DNA from: Agrococcus sp.
Lineage (GTDB): Bacteria; Actinomycetota; Actinomycetes; Actinomycetales; Microbacteriaceae
Reading direction: 5' to 3'
Assembly: GCA_031179215.1 (NCBI GenBank)
Contig: JAPSIA010000019.1
Location: 1 to 32,279 of the forward strand
DNA length: 32,279 bases
Both the position numbers and the translations under genes were made by a program. Under the pieces are notes generated by a model. The model worked only from the letters and a program-made list of their open reading frames with translations, was not told where the DNA came from and made no database searches. Below, piece after piece: positions 23,293 to 32,279 of this stretch. How positions within the stretch are numbered: the stretch's first letter is position 1; each line of letters begins with the position of its first letter.

Positions 23293-23325
23293 GAGGGCTC
23301 CTTGCGGGCGGTGGGGGTTCGGGGG

Positions 23326-24075
23326 CTAGGTGGCCGATCTCGCGAGCGTGAGGATGGCACCGCGCTCCATCGTAGTGAGTTCGCGCACGCGACCCGACCG
23401 GAGGGTGCCCAGGTGCAGCGGCCCGAAGGAGCGGCGCACGAGCTCGACGACGGGGTGGCCGACGTGGTCGAGCATGCGGCGCACGATGCGGTTGCGTCCG
23501 GAGTGCAAGGTGAGCTCGACCATCGAATGGCCCTTGGAGGGCGCGCCGATGAGCTTGGCGGCGTCGGCGCGGATCGCGCCGTCCTCGAGCTCGAAGCCCT
23601 CGAGGAGCCGGCGGATGACGCGCTGGTCGACCGCGCCGCGCACCTTCGCGACGTAGGTCTTCTCGACCCCGAAGGAGGGGTGCGCGAGCACGTGCGCGAG
23701 CTCGCCGTCGTTCGTGAGGATGAGGAGGCCCGAGGTGTCGGCGTCGAGCCTGCCGACGTTGTAGACGCGCTCGGGGATGTCGGCCACGAAGGCACGCAGA
23801 TCCGGACGCCCGCGCTCGTCGCTCATGGTCGAGACGACGCCCGTCGGCTTGTTGAGCATGAAGTAGCGCTTCGTCGCGTCGAGCTGCACCGCCGTGCCGT
23901 CGACCGTCACGCGCGCGTCGGGGCGGATGCGCGTGCCGAGCTCGGTCACGACGCTCCCGTCGACCGTGATGCGGCCCGCGACGATCATGTCCTCGACGAC
24001 GCGGCGGCTCGCGACGCCCGCCGCGGCGAGCACCTTCTGCAGCCGCTCGCCCTCGGCGCTGTGCTGATCGCTCAT
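23326..24075 (-). CDS. rluB: 23S rRNA pseudouridine synthase (RluB/RsuA family)
   Basis: A 249-residue protein with an N-terminal S4 RNA-binding domain (ERLQKVLAAAGVASRRVVEDMI... GRITVDG) and an RsuA/RluB/E/F catalytic domain. The catalytic aspartate is D111 in GRLDADTSGLLIL. MLNKPTGVVST and RNRIVRRMLDHVGHPV are family motifs. Exact target uridine is inferred from family and from its position after scpB. ATG overlaps the scpB stop (ATGA). Confidence 0.94.
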   Translation of the reverse strand: MSDQHSAEGERLQKVLAAAGVASRRVVEDMIVAGRITVDGSVVTELGTRIRPDARVTVDGTAVQLDATKRYFMLNKPTGVVSTMSDERGRPDLRAFVADIPERVYNVGRLDADTSGLLILTNDGELAHVLAHPSFGVEKTYVAKVRGAVDQRVIRRLLEGFELEDGAIRADAAKLIGAPSKGHSMVELTLHSGRNRIVRRMLDHVGHPVVELVRRSFGPLHLGTLRSGRVRELTTMERGAILTLARSAT

Positions 24076-24761
24076 GCCTGCAGCTCCTCTTCGCCGTCGG
24101 GGAGCAGCGGGCTGATCGGCGGCAGCTCCTCGAGCGAGTTCAGGCCCAGCTGCGTCAGCAGCAGCTCGGTCGTCTCGTAGTGGATCGCGCCGGTCTCGGC
24201 GTCGGCGAAGGCCTCCCGGATGAGGCCGCGCCCGAGCAGCGTGCGCACGACGGAGTCGACGTTGACGGCGCGGATCGCCGCGACGGCGCCGCGCGTGATG
24301 GGCTGCTTGTAGGCGATGACGGCGAGCGTCTCGAGCGCAGCCTGCGAGAGCTTCGTCGGGGTCTGCGTGAGGACGAAGTCGGCGGCGTCGGCGTCGTACG
24401 CCTCGCGCACGTAGATGCGCCAGCCGCCGCCGACCTCGCGCAGCTCGAAGCCGCGCTCGGGGCCTGCGCCCTCGCCGTCGTAGTCGGCGCGCAGCGCCTC
24501 GATCGCGGCCTTGACGGCCTTGACGGGGGCGCGCAGCGCGGTCGCGAGGTGCACGGCGCCCTGCGGCTCGTCGGCGACCATGAGGATCGCCTCGATGCGG
24601 CGCTCGAGCGGCAGGTGGGACCTGTCTGCGACCGGCGCCTCATCGCCGTCCCGCTCCGGGTGCCCGTCGCTCGCCGGCGGCTCGGGCGCGCGCGCGTCGG
24701 CCGCCACCGGCGCGCCCGCGACGGCCGGATCCGTGTCGGTGCTCGTCTCAGGCATGGTCAT
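24072..24761 (-). CDS. scpB: Segregation and condensation protein ScpB
   Basis: A 229-residue protein. After a disordered acidic N-terminus (about 45 residues) come two winged-helix domains: LERRIEAILMVADEPQGAV and LSQAALETLAVIAYKQPITRG followed by VVRTLLGRGLIREA. ScpB dimers clamp the SMC-ScpA condensin ring. ATG 24761 overlaps scpA by 14 bases; a second ATG at 24755 gives a protein two residues shorter. It ends in an ATGA overlap with rluB. Confidence 0.95.
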   Translation of the reverse strand: MTMPETSTDTDPAVAGAPVAADARAPEPPASDGHPERDGDEAPVADRSHLPLERRIEAILMVADEPQGAVHLATALRAPVKAVKAAIEALRADYDGEGAGPERGFELREVGGGWRIYVREAYDADAADFVLTQTPTKLSQAALETLAVIAYKQPITRGAVAAIRAVNVDSVVRTLLGRGLIREAFADAETGAIHYETTELLLTQLGLNSLEELPPISPLLPDGEEELQA

Positions 24762-25608
24762 AGTCTGCCCCCAGGGCGACGAGGTCCTCGTCGCGGAAGT
24801 CGTGGCCGGTCCAGCTGATCGAGAGCTCGCCGAGCGGCTCGAGCTGCTCGAAGGTGATGGCGGCATGGCGGTAGAGCTCGAGCACGGCGAGGAAGCGCGC
24901 GACGATGACGCCCCTGGTCGCCTCCCCCGCGATGAGCTCGCGGAAGGTCGTCGTGCCCGTGCTGCGCAGGGTCGCGACGATGTGCGCGGCCTGCTCGCGG
25001 ATCGACACGAGCGGTGCGTGCAGGTGCGTGAGGCCCACCGTCGGCACCTCCTTCGGCGTGAGCGCGAGCAGCGCGAGCGCGGCGAAGTCATCGGGCGAGA
25101 GCGTCCACTTGAGCTCCGGCGTGCGCTGCCGGAAGCGCTCCTCGAGCCGCACGGATCGCGCGTGGCGGCCGGATTCCGCCGCGAGCGACGCGGCCATCCA
25201 CTGCGCCGCCTGCTTGAACGCGCGGTACTGCAGCAGTCGCGCGAAGAGCAGGTCGCGCGCTTCGAGCAGCGCGACGTCCTCGCTGTCGACGACGTCGCCG
25301 GCGGGCAGGAGCGACGCGATCTTGAGGTCGAGCAGCGTCGCGGCGACGACGATGAACTCGCTCGCCTGCTCGAGCTCCTCGTGCGTGTCGAGCGTGCGCA
25401 CGTAGGCGATGAACTCGTTCGTGACGCGGCTGAGGGCGACATCCGTCACGTCCATCGAGCGGTTGCCGATGAGGGTGAGGAGCAGGTCGAAGGGGCCGTC
25501 GAAGTTGTCGAGCGCGAGGCGGAACCCGATCTGCTCGCCGGCGTCCGCGGCGTCGCCCGTCGGCTCGCTCGCGCCCTCCCGGGGCGCCTCGACGTCGGGC
25601 GGTGGCAC
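24748..25608 (-). CDS. scpA: Segregation and condensation protein ScpA (kleisin)
   Basis: A 286-residue kleisin. The N-terminal SMC-neck-binding part reads FRLALDNFDGPFDLLLTLI... EFIVVAATLLDLKIASLLP; the C-terminal winged helix for the SMC cap includes TRGVIVARFLAVLELYRHAAITFEQ. It bridges the SMC heads in the condensin complex. Start is GTG (25608), seven bases after the ParA-type gene's stop, so the genes are cotranscribed. Confidence 0.94.
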   Translation of the reverse strand: MPPPDVEAPREGASEPTGDAADAGEQIGFRLALDNFDGPFDLLLTLIGNRSMDVTDVALSRVTNEFIAYVRTLDTHEELEQASEFIVVAATLLDLKIASLLPAGDVVDSEDVALLEARDLLFARLLQYRAFKQAAQWMAASLAAESGRHARSVRLEERFRQRTPELKWTLSPDDFAALALLALTPKEVPTVGLTHLHAPLVSIREQAAHIVATLRSTGTTTFRELIAGEATRGVIVARFLAVLELYRHAAITFEQLEPLGELSISWTGHDFRDEDLVALGADYDHA

Positions 25609-25615
25609 GGCGCGG

Positions 25616-26494
25616 CTACGCGATGGCGCCGCGCGCGATGAGCTCGCGCGCGAGCTGGCGGTAGATCTCCGCCGCGGCGTGCTCGGGCGCGAACTGCGTC
25701 ACGGGCACCCCGGCGACCGATGCGTCGGGGAACTTGACCGTGCGGCGCACGACGGTCTCGAGCACGGTGTCGCCGAAGGCCTGCACGACGCGATCCATGA
25801 CCTCGCGCGCGTGGAGCGTGCGGGCGTCGTACATCGTCACGAGGATGCCGTCGAGCTCGAGCGCGGGGTTCAGGCGGTCCTGCACCTTCTCGATCGTCTC
25901 CTTGAGCAGCGCGACACCGCGGAGGGCGAAGAACTCGCTCTCGAGCGGGATGAGCACGCCGTGCGCGGCGGTGAGCGCGTTGACGGTGAGGAGGCCGAGC
26001 GAGGGCTGGCAGTCGATGAGCACGAGATCGTAGTCGTCGACGACCTTGCGCAGCACGCGGGCGAGGATCTGCTCCCGCGCGACCTCGTTGACGAGGTGCA
26101 CCTCGGCGGCGGAGAGGTCGATGTTGGCGGGGATGACGTCGAGTCCCTCGACCGTGGTCGACTGGATCGCCTCGCGCGGATCGAGCTTGGGGTTGAGCAG
26201 CAGGTCGTAGATCGTGACGGCGTCGTGGTTGTCGACGCCGAGGCCCGCGGAGAGCGCGCCCTGCGGGTCGAAGTCGATCGCGAGCACGCGTCGGCCGTAC
26301 TCGGCCACGGCCGCGCCGAGGTTGATCGTGGTCGTCGTCTTGCCGACGCCGCCCTTCTGGTTGCACATCGTGACGATGCGGGCGGGACCGTGGCTCTTCA
26401 GCGGCGACGGCACCGGGAAGTCGCGCTCCGGACGCCCGGTCGGCCCGAGCGTGGGCGCCTCCATGCCGGCCAGGGTCTCGGTGCTCTTGCTCAC
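25616..26494 (-). CDS. ParA/MinD-type ATPase next to scpAB
   Basis: A 292-residue ParA-family ATPase. The deviant Walker A motif is CNQKGGVGKTTTTINLG at about residues 44-60, with IDFDPQGALSAGLG (Walker A') and LVLIDCQPSLGLLT (Walker B). A 40-residue extension precedes the domain. This scpAB-linked ParA is distinct from the oriC-proximal parA of parAB; its partner is unknown. Start is GTG (26494), seven bases after a TAGACT box, suggesting a leaderless mRNA starting the parA-scpA-scpB operon. Confidence 0.93.
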   Translation of the reverse strand: MSKSTETLAGMEAPTLGPTGRPERDFPVPSPLKSHGPARIVTMCNQKGGVGKTTTTINLGAAVAEYGRRVLAIDFDPQGALSAGLGVDNHDAVTIYDLLLNPKLDPREAIQSTTVEGLDVIPANIDLSAAEVHLVNEVAREQILARVLRKVVDDYDLVLIDCQPSLGLLTVNALTAAHGVLIPLESEFFALRGVALLKETIEKVQDRLNPALELDGILVTMYDARTLHAREVMDRVVQAFGDTVLETVVRRTVKFPDASVAGVPVTQFAPEHAAAEIYRQLARELIARGAIA

Positions 26495-26501
26495 GCTCTC
26501 G

Positions 26502-26507
26502 AGTCTA
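26502..26507 (-). promoter_or_regulatory. -10 box TAGACT of the parA-scpAB operon (leaderless)
   Basis: On the minus strand TAGACT, CGAGAGC, GTG (26494). No -35 hexamer is evident at 16-18 bases. Confidence 0.5.
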
Positions 26508-26550
26508 GGAACCCGCAGCGGGATCGCCCGTAGGCCCGGGCGGCGTGTAT

Positions 26551-26567
26551 CTCAACCTCTGGTTGAG
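26551..26567. promoter_or_regulatory. Perfect palindrome upstream of the parA promoter
   Basis: CTCAACC-TCT-GGTTGAG, 44 bases upstream of the TAGACT box. It is AT-richer than its surroundings and does not resemble a terminator in context. Candidate activator or repressor site. Confidence 0.45.
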
Positions 26568-26772
26568 GCTCGGCGGCCCGATCCGCCCCTCCCCGTGCAC
26601 CTGGGCGGCGCCGGCCGCGCCGCTGCGTCCCCAGGGGAGGCGATTCGGGCGCGCGTGCAAGGGCGGAGGCGGAACTGTCGGCTCGGCGACCGCATCGCCG
26701 CGCCCCGTGACCGCTTCGCGCGCTGCGGCGAGAGCCGCACTTGCGGCCGAGGCTCGGTCTCGCACGATGGGC
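26568..26772. other. Intergenic region between xerD and parA
   Basis: Apart from the palindrome and promoter described separately, I see no secure gene. A minus-strand frame (26765-26505, GTG start, 86 residues, Ala/Pro-rich) begins seven bases after the xerD stop, but it has no ribosome site, no recognisable domain, and runs through the palindrome into the parA promoter. Confidence 0.4.
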
Positions 26773-27729
26773 TCAGCGGGCGCGCGGATGCGCGCTCGAG
26801 TACATGTCGCGGAGGGTGTCGGCGGTCACGTGCGTGTAGATCTGCGTCGTCGCGACGGATGCGTGGCCGAGCAGCTCCTGCACGACGCGCACGTCGGCGC
26901 CGCCCTCGAGCAAGTGGGTCGCGAACGAGTGGCGGAACGTGTGCGGCGAGACGCCCGGCACGCCCGCCTCCTCCGCCACGCGCTGGATGATCTCCCACGC
27001 CGCCTGGCGCGAGAGCCTGCCCCCGCGTGCGCCGAGCAGCAGCGCGGGACTTCCGCGCCCCTTCGCGGCGAAGGCGGCCCTGCCCCGCACGAGCCACGCA
27101 TCCAGCGCCGCCCGCGCGTAGGATCCCACGGGCACGAGCCGCTGCTTCGCGCCCTTGCCCGTCACGCGCAGCAGCCCGTGCTCGCCGAGCGAGGCCGCCT
27201 CGTCGACGTCGAGCGCGACGATCTCCGAGATGCGGGCGCCCGTGGCGTAGAGCAGCTCGAGCAGCGCGCGATCCCGCAGCCGCGCGGGGTCGACGGCCGC
27301 GCCATCGCTCACCGCGCCGCTCATCGCCTCGCCGTCGCCGAGCGTCGCACCGCCCGCGACCTCGAGCAGGCGCTGCATCTGGGAGACGGAGATGGCCTTC
27401 GGCAAGCGCTGGGGCAGCTTCGGCGGCCGCTCGTCCTTGGCGACGTCCTCGATCGCGATGCGCTCCTCGACGAGCCAGCGGTGCAGCGCCTTGACGGCCG
27501 AGAGGTGCCGCGCGACCGAGGAGGCGGCGAGGCCGCGGTCGGCGAGCGCGCCGCGGAACGCCGCGACGTCCTCGCGTCCGATCGCCGCAACATCGGTCAC
27601 GCCACGCTGCTCGAGCACCGCGAGGTAGCCGGTGAGGTCGCGGCGGTAGGCCGCGACGGTGTGCTTCGAGAGCCCGCGCTCGATCGCGAGCTGCCGCAGC
27701 AGCCGATCGACCGCCTGCTGGGGCGTCAC
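26773..27729 (-). CDS. xerD: Site-specific tyrosine recombinase XerD
   Basis: A 318-residue recombinase. The N-terminal SAM-like core-binding domain ([20 protein letters not shown]... YRRDLTGYL) is followed by the catalytic domain with R166 in TGARISEI, K in [28 protein letters not shown], and nucleophile Y298 in TTQIYTHV. XerC/XerD resolve chromosome dimers at dif. GTG 27729 is the only plausible start; in the upstream frame the sequence belongs to the NUDIX gene. It is 28 bases after the NUDIX stop. An insertion of about 20 residues (near [18 protein letters not shown]) sits before the catalytic Arg. Confidence 0.94.
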   Translation of the reverse strand: MTPQQAVDRLLRQLAIERGLSKHTVAAYRRDLTGYLAVLEQRGVTDVAAIGREDVAAFRGALADRGLAASSVARHLSAVKALHRWLVEERIAIEDVAKDERPPKLPQRLPKAISVSQMQRLLEVAGGATLGDGEAMSGAVSDGAAVDPARLRDRALLELLYATGARISEIVALDVDEAASLGEHGLLRVTGKGAKQRLVPVGSYARAALDAWLVRGRAAFAAKGRGSPALLLGARGGRLSRQAAWEIIQRVAEEAGVPGVSPHTFRHSFATHLLEGGADVRVVQELLGHASVATTQIYTHVTADTLRDMYSSAHPRAR

Positions 27730-27757
27730 GGCCGTGCGGGCACCGGAGCGGTGCTGA

Positions 27758-28372
27758 TCATGGCTGGCGCGGCCGGTGCCAGTCGAAGGGCACGTCGGCG
27801 GGGTGCGCCTCGACGCCGCGGGCACGCAGCTGCGTGAGGGCGAGCAGCGCCGCCAGGAGCGTCGCGTTGTGCAGCTGCATCGCGAGCGCCGCCTCGAGCA
27901 CCTCGTCGAGCGGCACCCAGCGCCGCTCCATCGCCGCCTCCTCGTGCTCGCGCTCGAAGGCGTCGGGCAGCTCGTGCACGTCGGTCGCGAGGTAGACGCG
28001 GATGATCTCGGTCGAGCCGCCGCCCGAGGTCGAGACGTCGACGAGCGTGCGCCACGTGCGCGCTCCGAGGTCGGTCTCCTCGGCGAGCTCGCGCTGCGCG
28101 GCCGCGAGCGGATCCTCGCCGTGCACGTCGAGCAGGCCCGCGGGCAGCTCCCACAGCGTGCCGCCCGCCGGGTGCCGGTACTGGTGCACGAGCATGATCT
28201 CATCGGCGTCGTTGAGCGCGACGACCGCGACGGCGCCGGGATGCACGATCACCTCGCGGCGGATGCGCTCCCCGGCGAGCTCGAGCTCGTGCGCCTCGAC
28301 GTCCCAGATGCGGCCCGCGAAGAGCCGCTCGCGCGCGAGCACCGGACGGCGTCCGAGCGCATCCTCGATCAT
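27758..28372 (-). CDS. NUDIX hydrolase (ADP-ribose pyrophosphatase-like)
   Basis: A 204-residue protein. The Nudix box lies in [21 protein letters not shown]-x7-REL-AEE is intact, with D where the consensus has G. The preceding [20 protein letters not shown] is typical of ADP-ribose pyrophosphatases, which cleave ADP-ribose to AMP and ribose 5-phosphate. ATG 28372 lies 13 bases after the pyrG stop. The order pyrG-NUDIX-xerD is conserved in actinobacteria (Rv1699-Rv1701 in M. tuberculosis). Confidence 0.92.
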   Translation of the reverse strand: MIEDALGRRPVLARERLFAGRIWDVEAHELELAGERIRREVIVHPGAVAVVALNDADEIMLVHQYRHPAGGTLWELPAGLLDVHGEDPLAAAQRELAEETDLGARTWRTLVDVSTSGGGSTEIIRVYLATDVHELPDAFEREHEEAAMERRWVPLDEVLEAALAMQLHNATLLAALLALTQLRARGVEAHPADVPFDWHRPRQP

Positions 28373-28385
28373 CCTCGGCTCGTCG

Positions 28386-30122
<1,737 letters not shown>

Positions 30123-30130
30123 GGGCTTCG

Positions 30131-30136
30131 AGCCTA
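30131..30136 (-). promoter_or_regulatory. -10 box TAGGCT of pyrG, overlapping the recN stop codon
   Basis: On the minus strand GGGATAGGCT is followed by eight bases and the GTG of pyrG. The TAG of this box is the recN stop codon (30136-30134). TCGAGG, 17 bases upstream, is a weak -35. Confidence 0.5.
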
Positions 30137-31855
30137 TCCCACCGGGCGCGCATCCTCGAGCAACTCGCGGGCATGCGCGAGCGCGGCGTCGGATGCGGTG
30201 CCCGAGAGCATGCGGGCGAGCTCGGCGAGGCGGTCCTCCCCCTCGACCGGCGCGACCTGCGAGGCGGTGATGCGCCCGTCGGTCCCCTTCTCGACGCGCA
30301 CGTGGTGCTCGGCGAACGCGGCGACCTGCGCGAGGTGCGTGACGACGATCACCTGGCAGTGCTCGGCGAGCCGCGCGAGCCGCCGCCCGATCTCGATCGC
30401 GGCGGCTCCGCCGACACCGGCGTCGACCTCGTCGAAGACCATGGTCGGCACGCTCTGCTCCGACAGGGGCCCCGCGGCGAGGGCGACCTCGAGCGCGAGC
30501 ATGATGCGGCTCAGCTCGCCGCCGGAGGCGCCCTTCTGCACCGGTCGCGGCTCTGCGCCGGGGTGCGGGGCGAGCAGCATCGTCACGCGATCACGGCCGC
30601 TCGCGCCGAGCACCGCCGTCGGCTCGACCTCGACGACGAGCCGCGCGTTCGGCATCGCGAGCGCCGCGAGCTCGACGTGCACGGCCTCCTCGAGCCTGCG
30701 CGCGGCCTCGGCTCGCATGGCGCTCAGCCGATCGGCGAGCGCGGTCGTCGCCTCGAGGCGCCGCTGCTCCTCAGCCGCGAGCCGCTCGAGCTCGTCGTCG
30801 TCGCCCTCGAGCTCGGCGAGCCGCAGCGCGGCCTGTGGAGCTGCCGCGAGCGCCTCGTCGAGGGGCCGGCCGAGCCGTCGCTCGAGGGAGGCGAGATCGG
30901 CGCGCCGCTGCTGCACCTCGTCGAGGCTGCGCTCGGGCCGCTCGAGGTCCTCGAGCGCCTTGACGATCGAGCCCGAGGCCTCCTGCAGGAGCGCGTCCGC
31001 CTGCACGAGCATCTCGAGCGCCTCGGCGAGCGCCGCGTCGTCGGCCGAGGCACGCTCGACGAGGCGACGCGCCGTGCCCGCCTGCACGATGGCGCCCTGC
31101 GTGATCGCGTCGGGCGACTCGTCGCCCGCGAGCGCGGCGTGCGCCTGGGCGAGCTCGGTGCGCCACGCCTCCGCGTGCTCGAGCCGGTGGGCGGCCGCCG
31201 CGAGCTCGTCCTGCTCCCCCGGCTGCGGGTCGAGCGCCTCGAGTGCCTCGAGCTCGGCGCGGATCGACGCCGCCTCGGCGGCACGCGCGTCGCGCTGCGT
31301 GCGGATGCGGTCGGCCGCCTCGCGCGCGCCCGTCCACGCCGCGTGCTCGCGCCGGTACTCGCCGAGCAGCGCGCGCAGCGGCTCGCCCGCGGCGCGGTCG
31401 AGCGCGGCCGCCTGCGCCTCCGCGGAGCGCAAGCGCTGCTGGTCGGCTTGCCCGTGGACGGCGACGAGGCGGTCGGCGAGCTCGCGCAGCAGGCCTGCGG
31501 GCACCGCGGCGCCGCCCGCCTGCGCGCGGGAGCGCGCGGCGCCGTCGGGCCCTCGCGAGATGCCGCGTCCGAGGATGAGCTCGCCGTCGTCGACGCTGCC
31601 GCCCGCGTCCTCGACGAGACCCACGGCATCCGGGTCGTCGACGAGCCACACGCCCTGCACCGCCGCGCGCTCCTCGCCCGCGCGGATCACGCCCGCGTCG
31701 GCGCGCTCGCCGCGCAGGAGCGCGAGCGCCTGCACGAGCATCGTCTTGCCCGCGCCCGTCTCGCCCGTGATGGCGGTGAACCCAGCGCCGATCGGTACGC
31801 GCGCCTCGTCGATCACGCCGAGCGAGCGGATCGTGAGCTCGTCGAGGCGCGTCAC
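30134..31855 (-). CDS. recN: DNA repair protein RecN
   Basis: A 573-residue SMC-like ATPase. Walker [18 protein letters not shown] is near residue 30; the middle (about 150-370) is a long Ala/Glu/Arg-rich coiled coil; the C-terminus has the ABC signature [15 protein letters not shown], Walker [13 protein letters not shown] and [15 protein letters not shown]. RecN acts early in double-strand break repair and is usually LexA-controlled; I see no SOS box in this window because its promoter lies upstream. Start is GTG (31855), sharing GTGA with the NAD kinase stop. Confidence 0.95.
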   Translation of the reverse strand: MTRLDELTIRSLGVIDEARVPIGAGFTAITGETGAGKTMLVQALALLRGERADAGVIRAGEERAAVQGVWLVDDPDAVGLVEDAGGSVDDGELILGRGISRGPDGAARSRAQAGGAAVPAGLLRELADRLVAVHGQADQQRLRSAEAQAAALDRAAGEPLRALLGEYRREHAAWTGAREAADRIRTQRDARAAEAASIRAELEALEALDPQPGEQDELAAAAHRLEHAEAWRTELAQAHAALAGDESPDAITQGAIVQAGTARRLVERASADDAALAEALEMLVQADALLQEASGSIVKALEDLERPERSLDEVQQRRADLASLERRLGRPLDEALAAAPQAALRLAELEGDDDELERLAAEEQRRLEATTALADRLSAMRAEAARRLEEAVHVELAALAMPNARLVVEVEPTAVLGASGRDRVTMLLAPHPGAEPRPVQKGASGGELSRIMLALEVALAAGPLSEQSVPTMVFDEVDAGVGGAAAIEIGRRLARLAEHCQVIVVTHLAQVAAFAEHHVRVEKGTDGRITASQVAPVEGEDRLAELARMLSGTASDAALAHARELLEDARPVG

Positions 31856-32279
31856 GGCCGCTGCCGCCGGAAGCCCTCGACCGGCAGGTGGAACTTCGCC
31901 ACGAGGCGGTCGGAGAAGGGCGCCTTCGTCAGCCGCGCGAAGCGCAGGGGCGACGGGTCGCGCGACGCCTCGACGCGCGAGCCCTGCGGCAGCTCGAACG
32001 AGCGCCGCGAGTCGCACCACAGCATGGCGGCGCTCGTGGAGTCGTCGGCGATCGTGACGCTCATGGTGGAGGTGGGCGCGACGACGAGCGGGCGGGTGAA
32101 GAGGGCGTGCGCGCCGAGCGGGACCATGAGCAGCACCTCGGCGGTCGGCCACACGATCGGGCCGCCGGCGGAGAACGAGTAGGCGGTCGAGCCGGTCGGG
32201 GTCGCGAGCAGCACCGCGTCGGTGCCGAAGGAGGAGATGGGCCTGCCGTCGATCTCGAGCAGGGTCGAGATCATGCGGC
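31852..32279 (-). CDS. nadK: NAD kinase, N-terminal part outside window
   Basis: The visible C-terminal 142 residues include LEIDGRPISSFGTDAVLLATPTG, with the TPTGSTAYSFSAGGPI motif that binds NAD, and WCDSRRSFELPQGSRVE and LVAKFHLPVEGFR at the end, all typical of actinobacterial NadK (PpnK). The GGDGT catalytic motif would be beyond the right edge. It phosphorylates NAD to NADP. Its TGA overlaps the recN GTG, as in many bacteria where nadK and recN are neighbours. Confidence 0.94.
   Translation of the reverse strand, partial: RMISTLLEIDGRPISSFGTDAVLLATPTGSTAYSFSAGGPIVWPTAEVLLMVPLGAHALFTRPLVVAPTSTMSVTIADDSTSAAMLWCDSRRSFELPQGSRVEASRDPSPLRFARLTKAPFSDRLVAKFHLPVEGFRRQRP

Noticed and set aside
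26505-26765. Possible 86-residue protein between xerD and parA
   Set aside because: No ribosome site, no domain, Ala/Pro-rich composition expected by chance, and overlap with the parA promoter and palindrome.
26773-27729. XerD as sign of an integron or mobile element next to tRNA-Pro
   Set aside because: Its neighbours (pyrG, NUDIX, scpAB) are the conserved housekeeping context and the tRNA is 16 kb away without a partial duplicate.

Overview
The window is chromosomal DNA from a high-GC actinobacterium, most likely of the family Microbacteriaceae (genus not determined). Evidence: strongly GC-biased codons, GTG/TTG starts, several apparently leaderless promoters, a ClpS-DUF2017 pair, and on the right a gene chain nadK-recN-pyrG-NUDIX-xerD-parA-scpA-scpB-rluB-tyrA-cmk-der. 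That order closely resembles the Rv1695-Rv1713 neighbourhood of Mycobacterium tuberculosis. No CRISPR array, insertion sequence, prophage or integron is visible; XerD here is the housekeeping recombinase.

Left part (1-10600) is accessory and regulatory. A truncated amidohydrolase is translationally coupled to an MHS-family transporter. Divergent from them is a double-length Lrp/AsnC regulator, and a 16-bp inverted repeat with one mismatch lies between the promoters. Next come a DUF2254 membrane-protein gene disrupted by a frameshift/deletion, a CNNM/CorC-type ion transporter, a DUF4386 membrane protein divergent from a TetR regulator with two matching palindromic operators between them, and a NarL-type two-component system divergent from a small membrane protein gene. 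The last intergenic region holds four CGGGAC hexamers.

Middle part (10600-20020): tRNA-Pro(GGG), an S10 serine carboxypeptidase, a thiolase overlapping an FBP/EF-G-binding-type zinc protein, a long-form GAPDH, a siderophore-interacting FAD reductase behind an IdeR/DtxR-like iron box, a divergent MFS exporter coupled to clpS and a DUF2017 gene, and pdxY. Hairpin-forming GC-rich intergenic repeats occur around the S10 peptidase gene and downstream of pdxY.

Right part (20020-32279, all minus strand) is housekeeping: NAD kinase (partial), RecN, CTP synthase, a NUDIX hydrolase, XerD, a ParA-type ATPase with ScpA/ScpB (chromosome segregation), a 23S pseudouridine synthase, prephenate dehydrogenase, cytidylate kinase and Der GTPase. 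Many neighbours share ATGA/GTGA stop-start overlaps. The first genes of transcripts (pyrG, parA, gap, FBP, S10 peptidase, MFS) instead have a TANNNT box 6-8 bases before the start codon, which suggests leaderless mRNAs.

I see no large unknown system. The best new leads are regulatory: the three divergent operator regions, the disrupted DUF2254 gene, the palindrome upstream of parA, and the repeat family.
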